Assembly: GCF_030409755.1 (NCBI RefSeq)
Contig: NZ_JAUFQE010000001.1
Coordinates: 930,001 to 994,000, forward strand
Reading direction: 5' to 3'
DNA length: 64,000 nucleotides
DNA from: Vibrio lentus
Lineage (GTDB): Bacteria > Pseudomonadota > Gammaproteobacteria > Enterobacterales > Vibrionaceae
The notes under the pieces were generated by a model. The model did no database searches. It had not been told where the DNA came from and saw only the letters and a list, made by a program, of their open reading frames with translations. The translations under genes were made by a program, and so were the position numbers. This document shows, in pieces, positions 1 to 8,520 of the stretch; position 1 is the stretch's first letter, and each line of letters starts with the position of its first letter.

Positions 1-1236
1 TCAATCGCCCATGAAATGCGTAACCCGCTTGCTCAAGTACAATTGCACTTTGAAATCCTGAAGCAGCATATTGATAATCAAGCCCCAGCAAAACAGATCC
101 TACTGGATATTGAAAACGGCCAAGCTGCGATTCAACGCGGTCGACAGCTGATTGATATCATCTTGCGAGAAGTCAGTGATAGCTCACCCGAGCACGGGCC
201 AATTACCATGACCTCAATCCACAAGGCCGTGGATCAAGCTGTCAGCCACTATGGTTTCGAGAATGAGAAGATTATTGAGCGAATTCGTTTACCACAACAC
301 GCTGATTTTGTGGCAAAACTGAATGAGACCTTATTCAACTTCGTTATTTTCAACCTAATCCGTAACGCGATCTACTACTTTGATTCCTATCCAGATAGCC
401 AAATAGAGATCAGTACCACGACGGGTTCTTACGAGAACATCCTCGTTTTCCGAGATACCGGACCGGGCATCGATGAAACGATTGCTCATAAAATCTTCGA
501 TGACTTCTTCTCTTACCAAAAAAGCGGTGGTAGTGGTTTAGGTTTAGGTTATTGCCAACGCGTAATGCGTTCATTTGGTGGTCGAGTTGAATGTAAATCT
601 AAGCTTGGTGAGTTTACGGAATTCCATCTCTACTTCCCTGTCGTACCGAATGCACCGAAAGCAGATGCTCTGCGCACGCCTTATTTCAAAGATTGGAAAC
701 ACAACCAACCAGCTGAAAATAAAGCCGAAACTGAAGCTGAAGCAAAACCAGAGAAGCAAGCACCAAGTGCTGATAACGATCCTGAAACTGAAATAGAAAA
801 GACGCAAACAGCAAACCCACCAGTATCAAGTCATCTCGCACCCACCGTGCTGATCGTTGATGACAAAGAGGTACAACGCACCCTTGTTCAGATGTACTTG
901 AACCGACTCGGTGTGAATAGCCTTCAAGCAAACAATGGTGAGAATGCGGTTGATCTGTTTAAAACGCATCAAGTCGACTTGATCTTGATGGATGTACAAA
1001 TGCCTGTCATGAACGGCTTTGACGCAAGCCAGATCATCAAGGCGCGATCGCCCAACACGCCGATCATTGCTTTGTCTGGTGAATCAGGACAACGTGAACT
1101 CGACATGATCAGTAAGTTGATGGATGGCCGCTTAGAGAAGCCAACCTCATTAAATGCGCTGCAAGACGTGCTTGATAATTGGTTGAAAAAAGGCACAACG
1201 TCTAATGCTTCTAAGGAAGCCGAAGGTGAAGAGTAA
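1..1236 (+). CDS. luxN: LuxN-like quorum-sensing hybrid sensor kinase, C-terminal part (5' end outside window)
   Basis: Partial gene: the reading frame is open from base 1, so the sensory membrane domain lies to the left. Visible domains are a HisKA H-box (SIAHEMRNPL, phospho-acceptor His at residue 4 of the visible part), an HATPase (N-box NLIRNAIYY, G1 DTGPGID, G2 GGSGLGLG), a Glu/Lys-rich linker of about 65 residues, and a receiver domain (VLIVDD, phospho-Asp in LMDVQMP at residue 331, Lys in LEKP). Such kinases feed phosphate to LuxU in Vibrio quorum sensing. The roughly 330-residue His-to-Asp spacing and about 80 residues after the Asp fit LuxN better than CqsS, which as I recall has a longer linker with an extra receiver-like segment. 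CqsS remains the alternative. A terminator follows at once. Confidence 0.65.
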   Translation, partial: SIAHEMRNPLAQVQLHFEILKQHIDNQAPAKQILLDIENGQAAIQRGRQLIDIILREVSDSSPEHGPITMTSIHKAVDQAVSHYGFENEKIIERIRLPQHADFVAKLNETLFNFVIFNLIRNAIYYFDSYPDSQIEISTTTGSYENILVFRDTGPGIDETIAHKIFDDFFSYQKSGGSGLGLGYCQRVMRSFGGRVECKSKLGEFTEFHLYFPVVPNAPKADALRTPYFKDWKHNQPAENKAETEAEAKPEKQAPSADNDPETEIEKTQTANPPVSSHLAPTVLIVDDKEVQRTLVQMYLNRLGVNSLQANNGENAVDLFKTHQVDLILMDVQMPVMNGFDASQIIKARSPNTPIIALSGESGQRELDMISKLMDGRLEKPTSLNALQDVLDNWLKKGTTSNASKEAEGEE

Positions 1237-1266
1237 ACGGCTAACAAGTTAATCAACGACTGATTA

Positions 1267-1303
1267 AAATCCCCTCAAGAAAGGTTCTTGAGGGGATTTT
1301 TTT
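1267..1303 (+). terminator. Rho-independent terminator after the sensor kinase
   Basis: AATCCCCTCAAGAA pairs with TTCTTGAGGGGATT around a 3-base AGG loop and runs straight into seven T residues. It lies 30 bases after the kinase stop codon. The A-rich left flank may let it also serve the convergent gene on the minus strand. Confidence 0.9.
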
Positions 1304-1329
1304 GGATATTTCAGGTATTCGAAGAAATA

Positions 1330-2382
1330 CTAAAGCTCTTTAATCTCGATCTGACGCAGCGTTTCCATGTACTCCAAAGTTTCTTTCACATCGACTGGCT
1401 CGTATAAGCGTAACACTCCCGCCCAGCCTTCTGACACTTCAAAATCATAAGCTTCACCGGATCCACAATTAAATGTCACTGACACCGTGCCATCACCGTT
1501 ATCACGCATGGACTCTCCCGACGCATAGAAATGCTCAGAATCAATCCAGCCGTCCGCACCATAAGTTGTCAAAGAGTAGTAACCTCCACGACCTTCAAAG
1601 TCCAAGTTTGGTGTTGGAATCGTCCATTCTTGGCAGGTCGTTTTGCCTTGTCCCGGAACACGCTCTAGATACTGCGCAGTGTCTGCTGGTAGTCCGGCAT
1701 AACCAAATGCCGTTACGTATTTGAAGTGGTGATCTTCTACGTCATTCAAAGTCGCACCAAACCCTTTTAGTCCTTCAATAGGCGCGCCATGTTTCATCAC
1801 GTTATTGATCAGTTTCAATCGATAGTTTTCAACGTCACTTGGGTTGTAGCCTTTGCCTTGATAAGGCTTGTTAGAATTGGCTTTGATAGAAAGTAGACTC
1901 TGACGACGCTTGGTATCTTCGATTGATTCAGCGATACGTGTTCTTGCTAGTACATGAACATGAGTACCAATCGTTAGATCATTGGCAGTCAGATTAAGCG
2001 TTTCACCGCGACGAACCACTTTATGAACAAGGTGATTTTCGTCCATGATATGAATAATCTGGAAGTAGTCATTGTCCTCGTCCGGCACATGGAATGTCGC
2101 ACCTTCTGATACATCCACAACCATGGTTGAGTAAACGACATCACGATTAGAACGAATCACCGTTTGTGCGTCTTTGGATACTGGGTCAGCGTGCAGCCAA
2201 TGGTTTACACCTACTTTGTTTTGCAGACCAAGGAAGTTCCAGTCAGACTCCGCTTCAGGGTAGTTATCCCAATTAACACCACCGATAGCCGTGTGGTCAT
2301 AAACCTCTGAACTGCTATTGTCTGCAGCCGTTGCGCCGAATGCGGTTAACGCCAAGAACGTCACTAACGTCGTTTTCTTCAT
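1330..2382 (-). CDS. Secreted DUF1254/DUF1214-type protein
   Basis: A 350-residue exported protein. The N-terminus is a typical Sec signal peptide (MKKTTLVTFLALTAFGATAA, cleavage near residue 20). The body has the DUF1254/DUF1214 look: an early YSTMVVDVSEGATFHVP strand region and a late GGYYSLTTYG...DNGDGTVSV block matching the DUF1214 WSLTVYD...DGSLTIY pattern. The function of this family is not known. It is transcribed away from a LysR regulator (start at 2511) with only 128 bases between, so that regulator probably controls it. The protein is shorter than the 503-residue relative encoded at 5422-6933. The family call is by eye; the periplasmic location is inferred from the signal peptide. 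Confidence 0.7.
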   Translation of the reverse strand: MKKTTLVTFLALTAFGATAADNSSSEVYDHTAIGGVNWDNYPEAESDWNFLGLQNKVGVNHWLHADPVSKDAQTVIRSNRDVVYSTMVVDVSEGATFHVPDEDNDYFQIIHIMDENHLVHKVVRRGETLNLTANDLTIGTHVHVLARTRIAESIEDTKRRQSLLSIKANSNKPYQGKGYNPSDVENYRLKLINNVMKHGAPIEGLKGFGATLNDVEDHHFKYVTAFGYAGLPADTAQYLERVPGQGKTTCQEWTIPTPNLDFEGRGGYYSLTTYGADGWIDSEHFYASGESMRDNGDGTVSVTFNCGSGEAYDFEVSEGWAGVLRLYEPVDVKETLEYMETLRQIEIKEL

Positions 2383-2431
2383 AATGGTTTCTCATGTTTG
2401 TTTCGATGAGCTCAGTATGTAGACGCACCAT

Positions 2432-2482
2432 GATATACTCCAATTGATTATGTGGAATCAAGATATACAATATGAGTATATC
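2432..2482. promoter_or_regulatory. Candidate LysR operator between the DUF1254-type gene and its LysR gene
   Basis: Three copies of GATATAC lie in the 128-base divergent region: GATATACTC at 2432, GATATAC at 2462, and the inverted GAGTATATC ending at 2482. Between them TTGATT-ATGTGG-AATCAA (2444-2461) is an exact inverted repeat containing the T-N11-A spacing common at LysR sites. Binding by the 2511-3428 product is inference from position. Confidence 0.6.
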
Positions 2483-2510
2483 TAAACCATTTCGATGATG
2501 GAGTCTCGCA

Positions 2511-3428
2511 ATGATGAGTAACCGGTTTAAACGACTAGACCTCAATTTACTTAAAGTATTGAAGGTGTTGATTGAGGTGAAAAATACCCGCAAGGCTTCA
2601 GAACTACTGTTTACCAGCCAACCTTCAATCAGTCGCTCACTACAAAAACTACGTGATTACTTTGACGATGAGCTGTTCATACGCTCCCAACATGGCCTAG
2701 AACCGACCGCTAAGTTACTTGAAATTAAGCAGACTTTGTTACCAGTGTTATCGCAGTTAGAACAAGTGCTTGAACCAGAATCTGAATTTGACGTTGCTCA
2801 GTTTGATGGCACCGTGAACATCGCGATTAACGGATTTATAGCCAACAGCATCTCAGCAAAGCTAACTCAAATACTGTTAGCACAGGCACCGAAGGTGAAA
2901 GTAAATATTGTGGATTGGGGAGCTCATACGTTGGATCTACTCACCTCTGGCGAGGTTGATTTAGGGGTCAATTATTACCCACTAGAACTATCTAAACAGG
3001 TTTACCAAAAACGTATCTCAAGAGATGATTTTGTATTGGTATGCCGCACAGGACACCCACTTGCCAACACATTATTGATAAGTGACCAGCAAGAGCCTTT
3101 GCAATTAGCGAGCTTGGTCGTCAGTGATTGGAACGACAATATTGCGTTAGCACCGAACGTCTTAGCCGATGTCGGCATCAAGACTGAGGTCAAAATACGT
3201 TCGACTTACTTACACAGCTTATTGTCTATCGTAAAGCAAAGCGATGTGTTGTTCCCTTGCTCGAAGCTACTGGCCCATTCGCTCTCAGATGAATTTTCCT
3301 TTGTGCTGTTTCCTCACATGCCCAATATGCCTAATGGCGATATTGGCATGACCATCGGTCGTAAGCAGCGCAACCAACCGAAAATGCGATGGTTAGAATC
3401 GTGTATCGAAGAGGTGTTCAAAGAGTAG
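2511..3428 (+). CDS. LysR-family transcriptional regulator
   Basis: A 305-residue protein of usual LysR length. The N-terminal winged helix-turn-helix is clear: RLDLNLLKVLKVLIEV, then KASELLFTSQPSISRSLQKL as the recognition region, then DELFIRSQHGLEPT. The rest is a periplasmic-binding-protein-like effector domain. The start is the first of two near-adjacent ATGs (2511 and 2514). It is divergent from the secreted DUF1254-type gene, the classic arrangement for a LysR regulator and its target, with an inverted-repeat operator candidate between them. The effector cannot be predicted. It is only 42 bases from the converging LysR gene at 3471-4397. Confidence 0.9.
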   Translation: MMSNRFKRLDLNLLKVLKVLIEVKNTRKASELLFTSQPSISRSLQKLRDYFDDELFIRSQHGLEPTAKLLEIKQTLLPVLSQLEQVLEPESEFDVAQFDGTVNIAINGFIANSISAKLTQILLAQAPKVKVNIVDWGAHTLDLLTSGEVDLGVNYYPLELSKQVYQKRISRDDFVLVCRTGHPLANTLLISDQQEPLQLASLVVSDWNDNIALAPNVLADVGIKTEVKIRSTYLHSLLSIVKQSDVLFPCSKLLAHSLSDEFSFVLFPHMPNMPNGDIGMTIGRKQRNQPKMRWLESCIEEVFKE

Positions 3429-3470
3429 TTATATGTAGTTCTGAAAAGTAGAGACAAACAAGCATGTATC

Positions 3471-4397
3471 TTACTTGTGATTAGCGTCTGCCATCGCCGT
3501 TTCGATCAAATCCAATAACCATTTGTATTTGGCTGAGTGTTGATTTTTCTTGTTAAGATAAGCAAATACCGCCATATCTTCACTCCCCTCTTTTAGTCCT
3601 TCAATCACGATTGAGCGCAATACACCTTTATGTTGCTCAATCACAGGAGGCATACAAGGGGCGATAATATTAGAGTTCTTGATCGTTTCAATTAACCCAA
3701 CGATGGAAGTCGTTCGAAGCGCCATGTTAATCGATTTACCTTGGCTTAATACTTCCTCTTCCAATCGCGAGTGCTTGTTTTGATCAAAATAAGCGAGGTC
3801 AACATGAGCAAAAGGAAAGGACAACAAATCATCAATTGTAGCGATAGACGCCTTGAAAGGGTGATCAGCTCTCACTGCCAATACAAACTTTAAGGTCACG
3901 AGAGGCACAGCTATGATCTCGGCAGGCAAATTCTCAGCTTCAAAATGAATGACAAAATCAATCTCGCCACTCTTAAGCCTTTCTAATGAATTGTGGGAAC
4001 TCGTATGACTAATCAACCTTGAAAGTGGGCTTTCTACTGACAGTTGATGAAAAAGAGCGGGGGTCAACCAAGGGAGGACATGAGGATTCACCTCTAGCTT
4101 AAAATCTTCATTGAGATCCGCAGGTTTAAACTGCTTTCCTTCCTCTATCGCCATGACTAACCCGTCCAATAGCGGAAAAACTCGTCGATACAGGTCGTCT
4201 GAATAAGGCGTTGGTAGAAACTTCTGGTGAGATAAGACAAACAACTCTTCACCTAGCGACTCCTTTAGCTTCTTGATGCTCTGGCTAACCGCGGGTGTCG
4301 AGACAAATAACTTCTCAGCAGCTTTTCGCAAGCTCTTCTCCTGATACACCACCACAAACACTTTCAATAAGTTCAAATCGACATTGTTCAGTTTCAT
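3471..4397 (-). CDS. LysR-family transcriptional regulator
   Basis: A 308-residue LysR protein. The N-terminal HTH reads NNVDLNLLKVFVVVYQEKS, then KAAEKLFVSTPAVSQSIKKL and GEELFVLSHQKFLPT; an effector-binding domain follows. It starts at an ATG (MKLNNVDLNLLKVF) and faces away from the outer-membrane protein gene at 4527, with 129 bases between, suggesting control of that gene and of the DUF1254/DUF1214 gene downstream of it. It is clearly a different paralog from the neighbouring LysR at 2511-3428, with an opposite orientation and a different target. The ligand is unknown. Confidence 0.9.
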   Translation of the reverse strand: MKLNNVDLNLLKVFVVVYQEKSLRKAAEKLFVSTPAVSQSIKKLKESLGEELFVLSHQKFLPTPYSDDLYRRVFPLLDGLVMAIEEGKQFKPADLNEDFKLEVNPHVLPWLTPALFHQLSVESPLSRLISHTSSHNSLERLKSGEIDFVIHFEAENLPAEIIAVPLVTLKFVLAVRADHPFKASIATIDDLLSFPFAHVDLAYFDQNKHSRLEEEVLSQGKSINMALRTTSIVGLIETIKNSNIIAPCMPPVIEQHKGVLRSIVIEGLKEGSEDMAVFAYLNKKNQHSAKYKWLLDLIETAMADANHK

Positions 4398-4416
4398 GAG
4401 ACACCATAAATCATTG

Positions 4417-4452
4417 CTTAACGAATAGTTAAGTTTATATGAATTAACTTAA
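4417..4452. promoter_or_regulatory. Candidate LysR operator (CTTAAC/GTTAAG inverted repeat)
   Basis: CTTAAC (4417-4422) and GTTAAG (4428-4433) form an exact inverted repeat with a 5-base spacer. A further TTAACTTAA follows at 4444-4452. It sits in the divergent region between the LysR gene ending at 4397 and the outer-membrane gene at 4527. The regulatory role is inferred. Confidence 0.5.
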
Positions 4453-4526
4453 TAAAGTCCACTTTGTATAGTTATCCCACCGTCACGAAGTACAAGGATG
4501 TGGTGAGATAATTCTATGAGGCAACT

Positions 4527-5315
4527 ATGTTATTACGACGTTCCATCCTTACTCTAACCCCTCTCTTTTTAGCAAGTAACGTTCTCGCGGAAGAGGCCGA
4601 AATTCAAGACATGTCAGACCCGTTAGCCGTTTATACACAAGGTGGCTTCGGCTACACCGACAAAGGCTTAAACCTTAAAATCGGACAAACCTACGACACT
4701 GGCAGCGAAACAACCATGGGCATGAATGTTTTTGAAATCAAAGGTATCGCTGGTGAAGCTATTGGTTGGAACGATCGAGGTGCTGACGACAGTATTGATT
4801 CCATCCGCTTTAGAAACTTCGGTGTAGACCTAACCAATGGCCGAGGTACTCAAGTTGATATGTCTTGGGATTTTGATAGCAACCAAGGCAGTGCGTCTTA
4901 CAGCTTTATTCAAGCATTGCCACAAATGGGCATGTTTAACTTCTACCCACTTGCAGGTGTCGGTATCGCTGCGGGCGAAGAACTGGTTGAAGGTACGGGA
5001 GGCGATCTCGATGCAGATCAGCTTAGTGACCGATATAACATGCACGGTACTTTCTACGTGGCAGGTATGTACGCCAAAATGCAGCTCACAGACAAGATTT
5101 GGCTGAACTATAACCCAATGTATTTAGGCACAATGTCAGGGTCTTCAACGTTCAAGGATCATGGTTTTGAGGGCAGCGATTCTGTACTCGCGCATGAATT
5201 TGCAGCGAGTTACCAAATAAACCCAAGAGCGAACGTTCGTTATTTCGCAAACTGGACAGAAAACACAAGTATCGAAGACGGTGATCACCGCATCGAATTT
5301 AACTATCAGTTTTAA
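4527..5315 (+). CDS. Predicted outer-membrane beta-barrel protein
   Basis: A 262-residue protein with a Sec signal peptide (about residues 1-21, cleavage near NVLA-EEA). The mature part is rich in alternating polar/aromatic strands such as RGTQVDMSWDFDSNQ and PRANVRYFANWTENT, and it ends in an aromatic residue (HRIEFNYQF), the usual C-terminal signal of outer-membrane barrels. Just after the signal the motif QDMSDPLAVY recurs as EDLDDPTALS in the protein at 46678-47382, so the two look like paralogs. The gene lies 107 bases before a secreted DUF1254/DUF1214 protein gene and probably shares its transcript. The cargo is unknown. The alternative is an adhesin or structural barrel. Confidence 0.75.
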   Translation: MLLRRSILTLTPLFLASNVLAEEAEIQDMSDPLAVYTQGGFGYTDKGLNLKIGQTYDTGSETTMGMNVFEIKGIAGEAIGWNDRGADDSIDSIRFRNFGVDLTNGRGTQVDMSWDFDSNQGSASYSFIQALPQMGMFNFYPLAGVGIAAGEELVEGTGGDLDADQLSDRYNMHGTFYVAGMYAKMQLTDKIWLNYNPMYLGTMSGSSTFKDHGFEGSDSVLAHEFAASYQINPRANVRYFANWTENTSIEDGDHRIEFNYQF

Positions 5316-5421
5316 GCAGTAATTTTCTGTGCGGATAAGCTCTTGCAGTCTTAACCCATGATTTCTGTTTGACGAGCTATTTCAGTTTTAACGAACAATT
5401 TTGAGTTTTTGAGGACACATT

Positions 5422-6933
5422 ATGAATATGATATCTAAAGCCTTTGTCGGAAGTTTCACTTGCCCATTACGATCTGCTGCCATGCTCGTTTCTGTAACGG
5501 CTTTATTTTCAGTAGCGGCGATTGCTGGAAACGATAGCCCAACAGAAACCCTTCAAACACGTGCGGGAGATTTCACCTTCGAAACCGACTTTCTTCATGG
5601 CATTCCAACACAAGAAAGCTCAGCGAAACTGTTTGAACTGATGGACTATCAACGCGCATCACAAGCTTACATTTGGTCGGTGCCTTTGGTGTCAAACTAC
5701 GCATGGAAACAAGCCTACGCCGACATGGGCGCAGAGGATGGTCAAATTACTTATGTTGAGTCTCATGAATCTAAGCTCGGAGGTTTAACTTACAACACCT
5801 CTACGCCTTACGCGATTACTTGGTTTAACGTCGAAAAAGAACCTGTAATCATAGAAATCCCCACAAATGAACTGCGTGGCGCGGTACACACCATGTGGCA
5901 AATCGGTATTTCACAGATGACCGAACCGGGTGTTTACGTGGTCAAAGCCAAAGGGGCTGAAACACCAGCCAACCTACCAAAGGGCGCTAAGGTTTTTGAG
6001 TCGGACACCAACTATGTATTCTTCGGCGTTCGCTTAATGGCAGATTCAGACCAGCAACGTATGAAAGACTTAGAGGCTCTCAAGATTACAGACCTCAACG
6101 GCAAGCCACTGAGTGATAACGGCGTAAACTTCCCTGAGCGTGGTGAAGATGCCAAACACCCAAGAGGCATGGCATTTTGGAATACGTTGAATGAAGCCAT
6201 TCAAACTGAGACAGTAGCAGAGCGAGATCGCATGATGCACGACATGTTACGCCCACTAGGTATCGAAAAAGGCAAGGCATTTGAACCATCAGCTCAGCAG
6301 CGTGAGATCTTAGAGCAAGCCGTTGTCATGGGTGAAGCGATGGTGAAGAACATCGACTTCAACAAAACAGAGCGCTTGCCACACGCGGCTTATGGTAAGG
6401 AAGGTAATTTTTGGGAAGTCGCAACCGCTTCAACACCAAACCAAGATCGTTACTATGGTATGGATCTCGACGGGCGCGCAGCGTGGTTCTATGAAGCTGT
6501 GACTAATGACGTTGCAATGCACGGTTTTGAGAATGGTGGTTGGGGTCAGATTTACCTAGACAACTACCGTGATGACAGTGGTAAGGGACTTAATGGCAGC
6601 AACCACTACACTCTGACTCTGGATGGTGATGTTAACTTCGCCGATCTGTTCTGGACAATCACTGTTTATAACGTTGAAAACCGCGCCATCATCGACAATG
6701 ACATTGAGCGTGCCGATGTTGGTTCAAACATCGAAGGTACGGTCAAAGACGCACAAGGCAATTACACCTTCCACTTCTCACCAACTAAGCCAGCAGGTGT
6801 GAATGAAGCTAACTGGGTGCAAACACGAGAAGACGAAAACTGGTTTGTTTACTTCCGTGCCTATTCTCCAAGCAAAGCGTTTGTAGAGCAACAGCCAGAA
6901 ACCTTATTGCCTAACTTCAAACGTGTGAACTGA
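5422..6933 (+). CDS. Secreted DUF1254/DUF1214 domain protein
   Basis: A 503-residue exported protein. A long N-terminal region with a hydrophobic stretch (about residues 19-36) ends in a cleavage site near AIAG. A DUF1254-like half follows (YIWSVPLVSNYAWKQ, then GGLTYNTSTPYAITWF and PTNELRGAVHTMWQIG). The C-terminal half is DUF1214-like (FADLFWTITVYNVENRAIID and YTFHFSPTKP, then NWVQTREDENWFVYFRAY). The ATG is preceded by GAGGACACATT, a good ribosome site. Members are widespread in bacteria but have no agreed function. The outer-membrane barrel gene directly upstream and the divergent LysR gene suggest a regulated envelope module. A terminator-like hairpin lies about 70 bases downstream. Confidence 0.85.
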   Translation: MNMISKAFVGSFTCPLRSAAMLVSVTALFSVAAIAGNDSPTETLQTRAGDFTFETDFLHGIPTQESSAKLFELMDYQRASQAYIWSVPLVSNYAWKQAYADMGAEDGQITYVESHESKLGGLTYNTSTPYAITWFNVEKEPVIIEIPTNELRGAVHTMWQIGISQMTEPGVYVVKAKGAETPANLPKGAKVFESDTNYVFFGVRLMADSDQQRMKDLEALKITDLNGKPLSDNGVNFPERGEDAKHPRGMAFWNTLNEAIQTETVAERDRMMHDMLRPLGIEKGKAFEPSAQQREILEQAVVMGEAMVKNIDFNKTERLPHAAYGKEGNFWEVATASTPNQDRYYGMDLDGRAAWFYEAVTNDVAMHGFENGGWGQIYLDNYRDDSGKGLNGSNHYTLTLDGDVNFADLFWTITVYNVENRAIIDNDIERADVGSNIEGTVKDAQGNYTFHFSPTKPAGVNEANWVQTREDENWFVYFRAYSPSKAFVEQQPETLLPNFKRVN

Positions 6934-7002
6934 TTATCTAGAGTGAATCACATATAACCTGTTCACGCCAAAAATAGCTATCAGGTTCAAAGAGCAAAAC
7001 AA

Positions 7003-7030
7003 AAGAGAAGCCTCAGGGCTCCTCTTTTCT
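7003..7030. terminator. Bidirectional terminator-like hairpin
   Basis: AGAGAAGCC pairs with GGCTCCTCT, with one internal mismatch, over a short loop, followed by TTTTCTATCTT on the plus strand and flanked by A-rich sequence on the left. It lies between the convergent genes ending at 6933 and 7067, so it could stop both. Confidence 0.6.
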
Positions 7031-7066
7031 ATCTTCATCTAGCAGCTAAGTAAGCTCTTGATAAAG

Positions 7067-7705
7067 TTAATCTAAAAGTGAACGAACGTAATCCGCAATG
7101 TCTGAGTTTTGGCAATGTTCAAAGAAGCATTGTTGGAAACGCTCGCTGCCAACCGCTGTTTTCACGAGATCTTGGTCGATTGCTCTTAGCGAATCAATAA
7201 AGTTGTCTTTTACCACCGCCGCTTTCACTTCATTCAAAATGGCTGCATTACGCTGTTGTGGTTCTGCTCGTTCTAACGGGTAACCTTGGCCACGCTCACC
7301 AGTGAAAGCCTTTTCGAAGATGTAACGAATATTCAGCTCACCAGCCCAGCCAAAGCCTTTAGCAAAAGCAAGAGCGATAGCATTGCCGTTGTTGATTTGG
7401 TTAAACAAAAAAGCATCTGATGGCTCTAGGCAGTAACCACAGACCACACCCGGATGCAGGTTCAGTGACATCAAAGCCCCTTGTCCTGTACCGCAACCAG
7501 TCACAACAAAGTCCACAGCCTTTGAGTTGATCAGAATGCTCGCCATGATACCGAGGTGGATATACGTTAAGTGGTGATCGTTCTCGTCTGTCATACCTAA
7601 GTTGAAAACATCATGGCCAATGCCACCCGCCACTGACTCTAGCTCAGCTGCAACCATGGCATTTTTACCTGCCTGACTGTTTTCCATCATTAAAGCGATT
7701 TTCAT
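7067..7705 (-). CDS. RpiB/LacA/LacB-family isomerase, DhuI-like
   Basis: A 212-residue protein of the RpiB/LacAB sugar-isomerase family. The family nucleotide-binding-like loop is VVTGCGTGQGALMS with the conserved Cys at residue 71, and the N-terminus is MKIALMMENSQAGKN. It is longer than RpiB (about 150 residues). It precedes nothing else on its strand and is immediately downstream of kduD (54 bases). In streptococci an RpiB-family enzyme, DhuI, replaces KduI and isomerises 4-deoxy-L-threo-5-hexosulose uronate, with the KduD-like DhuD acting next. The size and pairing here match that system, so a DhuI role is the best guess. The start has a good AGGAGA site. A generic pentose or hexose phosphate isomerase is the alternative. 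Confidence 0.75.
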   Translation of the reverse strand: MKIALMMENSQAGKNAMVAAELESVAGGIGHDVFNLGMTDENDHHLTYIHLGIMASILINSKAVDFVVTGCGTGQGALMSLNLHPGVVCGYCLEPSDAFLFNQINNGNAIALAFAKGFGWAGELNIRYIFEKAFTGERGQGYPLERAEPQQRNAAILNEVKAAVVKDNFIDSLRAIDQDLVKTAVGSERFQQCFFEHCQNSDIADYVRSLLD

Positions 7706-7758
7706 TTATCTTCTCCTGCAAGATTGCTGCAAACTCAAAATTTAGAATAAAAAACCAA

Positions 7759-8520
7759 TTAGCGTGCTAACCAACCACCGTCAACAGCGATGGTATAGCC
7801 GTTAATGTAGTCCGATGCTGATGAGGCTAAAAACACACAAGGACCTGCGATATCTTGCGGTTTACCCCAGCGTTCAGCAGGGATGCGCTCAAGGATCGCT
7901 TGATTACGCACAGCATCTTCGCGCAGAGCTTGGGTATTGTTCGTTTCCATATAACCGGGTGCTATCGCATTGACGTTGATGTTGTCGCGCGCCCATTCGT
8001 TCGCCATCGCACGTGTCACTCCCATCACCGCACTTTTTGAAGCCGTATAGGAAGGAACTCGAATGCCACCTTGGAATGAGAGCATCGATGCAATGTTAAT
8101 GATTTTCCCACCAGAACCTTGAGCCTTAAACTGCTTTGCAACGGCCTGAGACATAAAGAACACGGTCTTGGTGTTCACGTTCATTACGTCATCCCAATCT
8201 TGCTCTGAGAACTCAATAGCATCTTGGCGACGAATAATTCCTGCATTGTTCACGAGGATGTCGACTTGGCCAAACTCAGCCAAAGTACGCTCAATAATCC
8301 CGGGAATGCACGCTTGATCGAGAAGGTCAGCACGAACGTTTAGGAACGTATGACCTGCTGCACTCATTTTCTCAATAGTCTCTTCAGGCTCTGTACGGTT
8401 AACACCGACAACTTTGCAACCTGCTTCTGCTAGGCCTAATGCAATACCTTGCCCAAGCCCTGTGTTACAGCCCGTCACTATCGCCACTTTCCCTTCCAGA
8501 CTGAATGACTCTAAGATCAT
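7759..8520 (-). CDS. kduD: 2-dehydro-3-deoxy-D-gluconate 5-dehydrogenase
   Basis: A 253-residue short-chain dehydrogenase, the same length as E. coli KduD. It has the Rossmann motif TGCNTGLGQG (TGxxxGxG) near residue 15, the NNAG motif in ILVNNAGIIRRQDA, the catalytic Ser region NIASMLSFQGG, YTASK as the YxxxK pair, and the C-terminal DYINGYTIAVDGGWLAR. It reduces 2,5-diketo-3-deoxygluconate (DKII) to 2-keto-3-deoxygluconate in breakdown of unsaturated uronates from pectin, alginate or glycosaminoglycans. I chose the ATG at 8520 (MILESFSLEGKVAIVTG) because it follows GAGGAAG and fits the family; an in-frame upstream ATG would add 17 poor residues. It is paired with the RpiB-family gene downstream. 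Confidence 0.88.
   Translation of the reverse strand: MILESFSLEGKVAIVTGCNTGLGQGIALGLAEAGCKVVGVNRTEPEETIEKMSAAGHTFLNVRADLLDQACIPGIIERTLAEFGQVDILVNNAGIIRRQDAIEFSEQDWDDVMNVNTKTVFFMSQAVAKQFKAQGSGGKIINIASMLSFQGGIRVPSYTASKSAVMGVTRAMANEWARDNINVNAIAPGYMETNNTQALREDAVRNQAILERIPAERWGKPQDIAGPCVFLASSASDYINGYTIAVDGGWLAR

Noticed and set aside
1..1236. Assignment of the first gene as CqsS
   Set aside because: His-to-Asp spacing and the C-terminal length fit LuxN better; kept only as the alternative.
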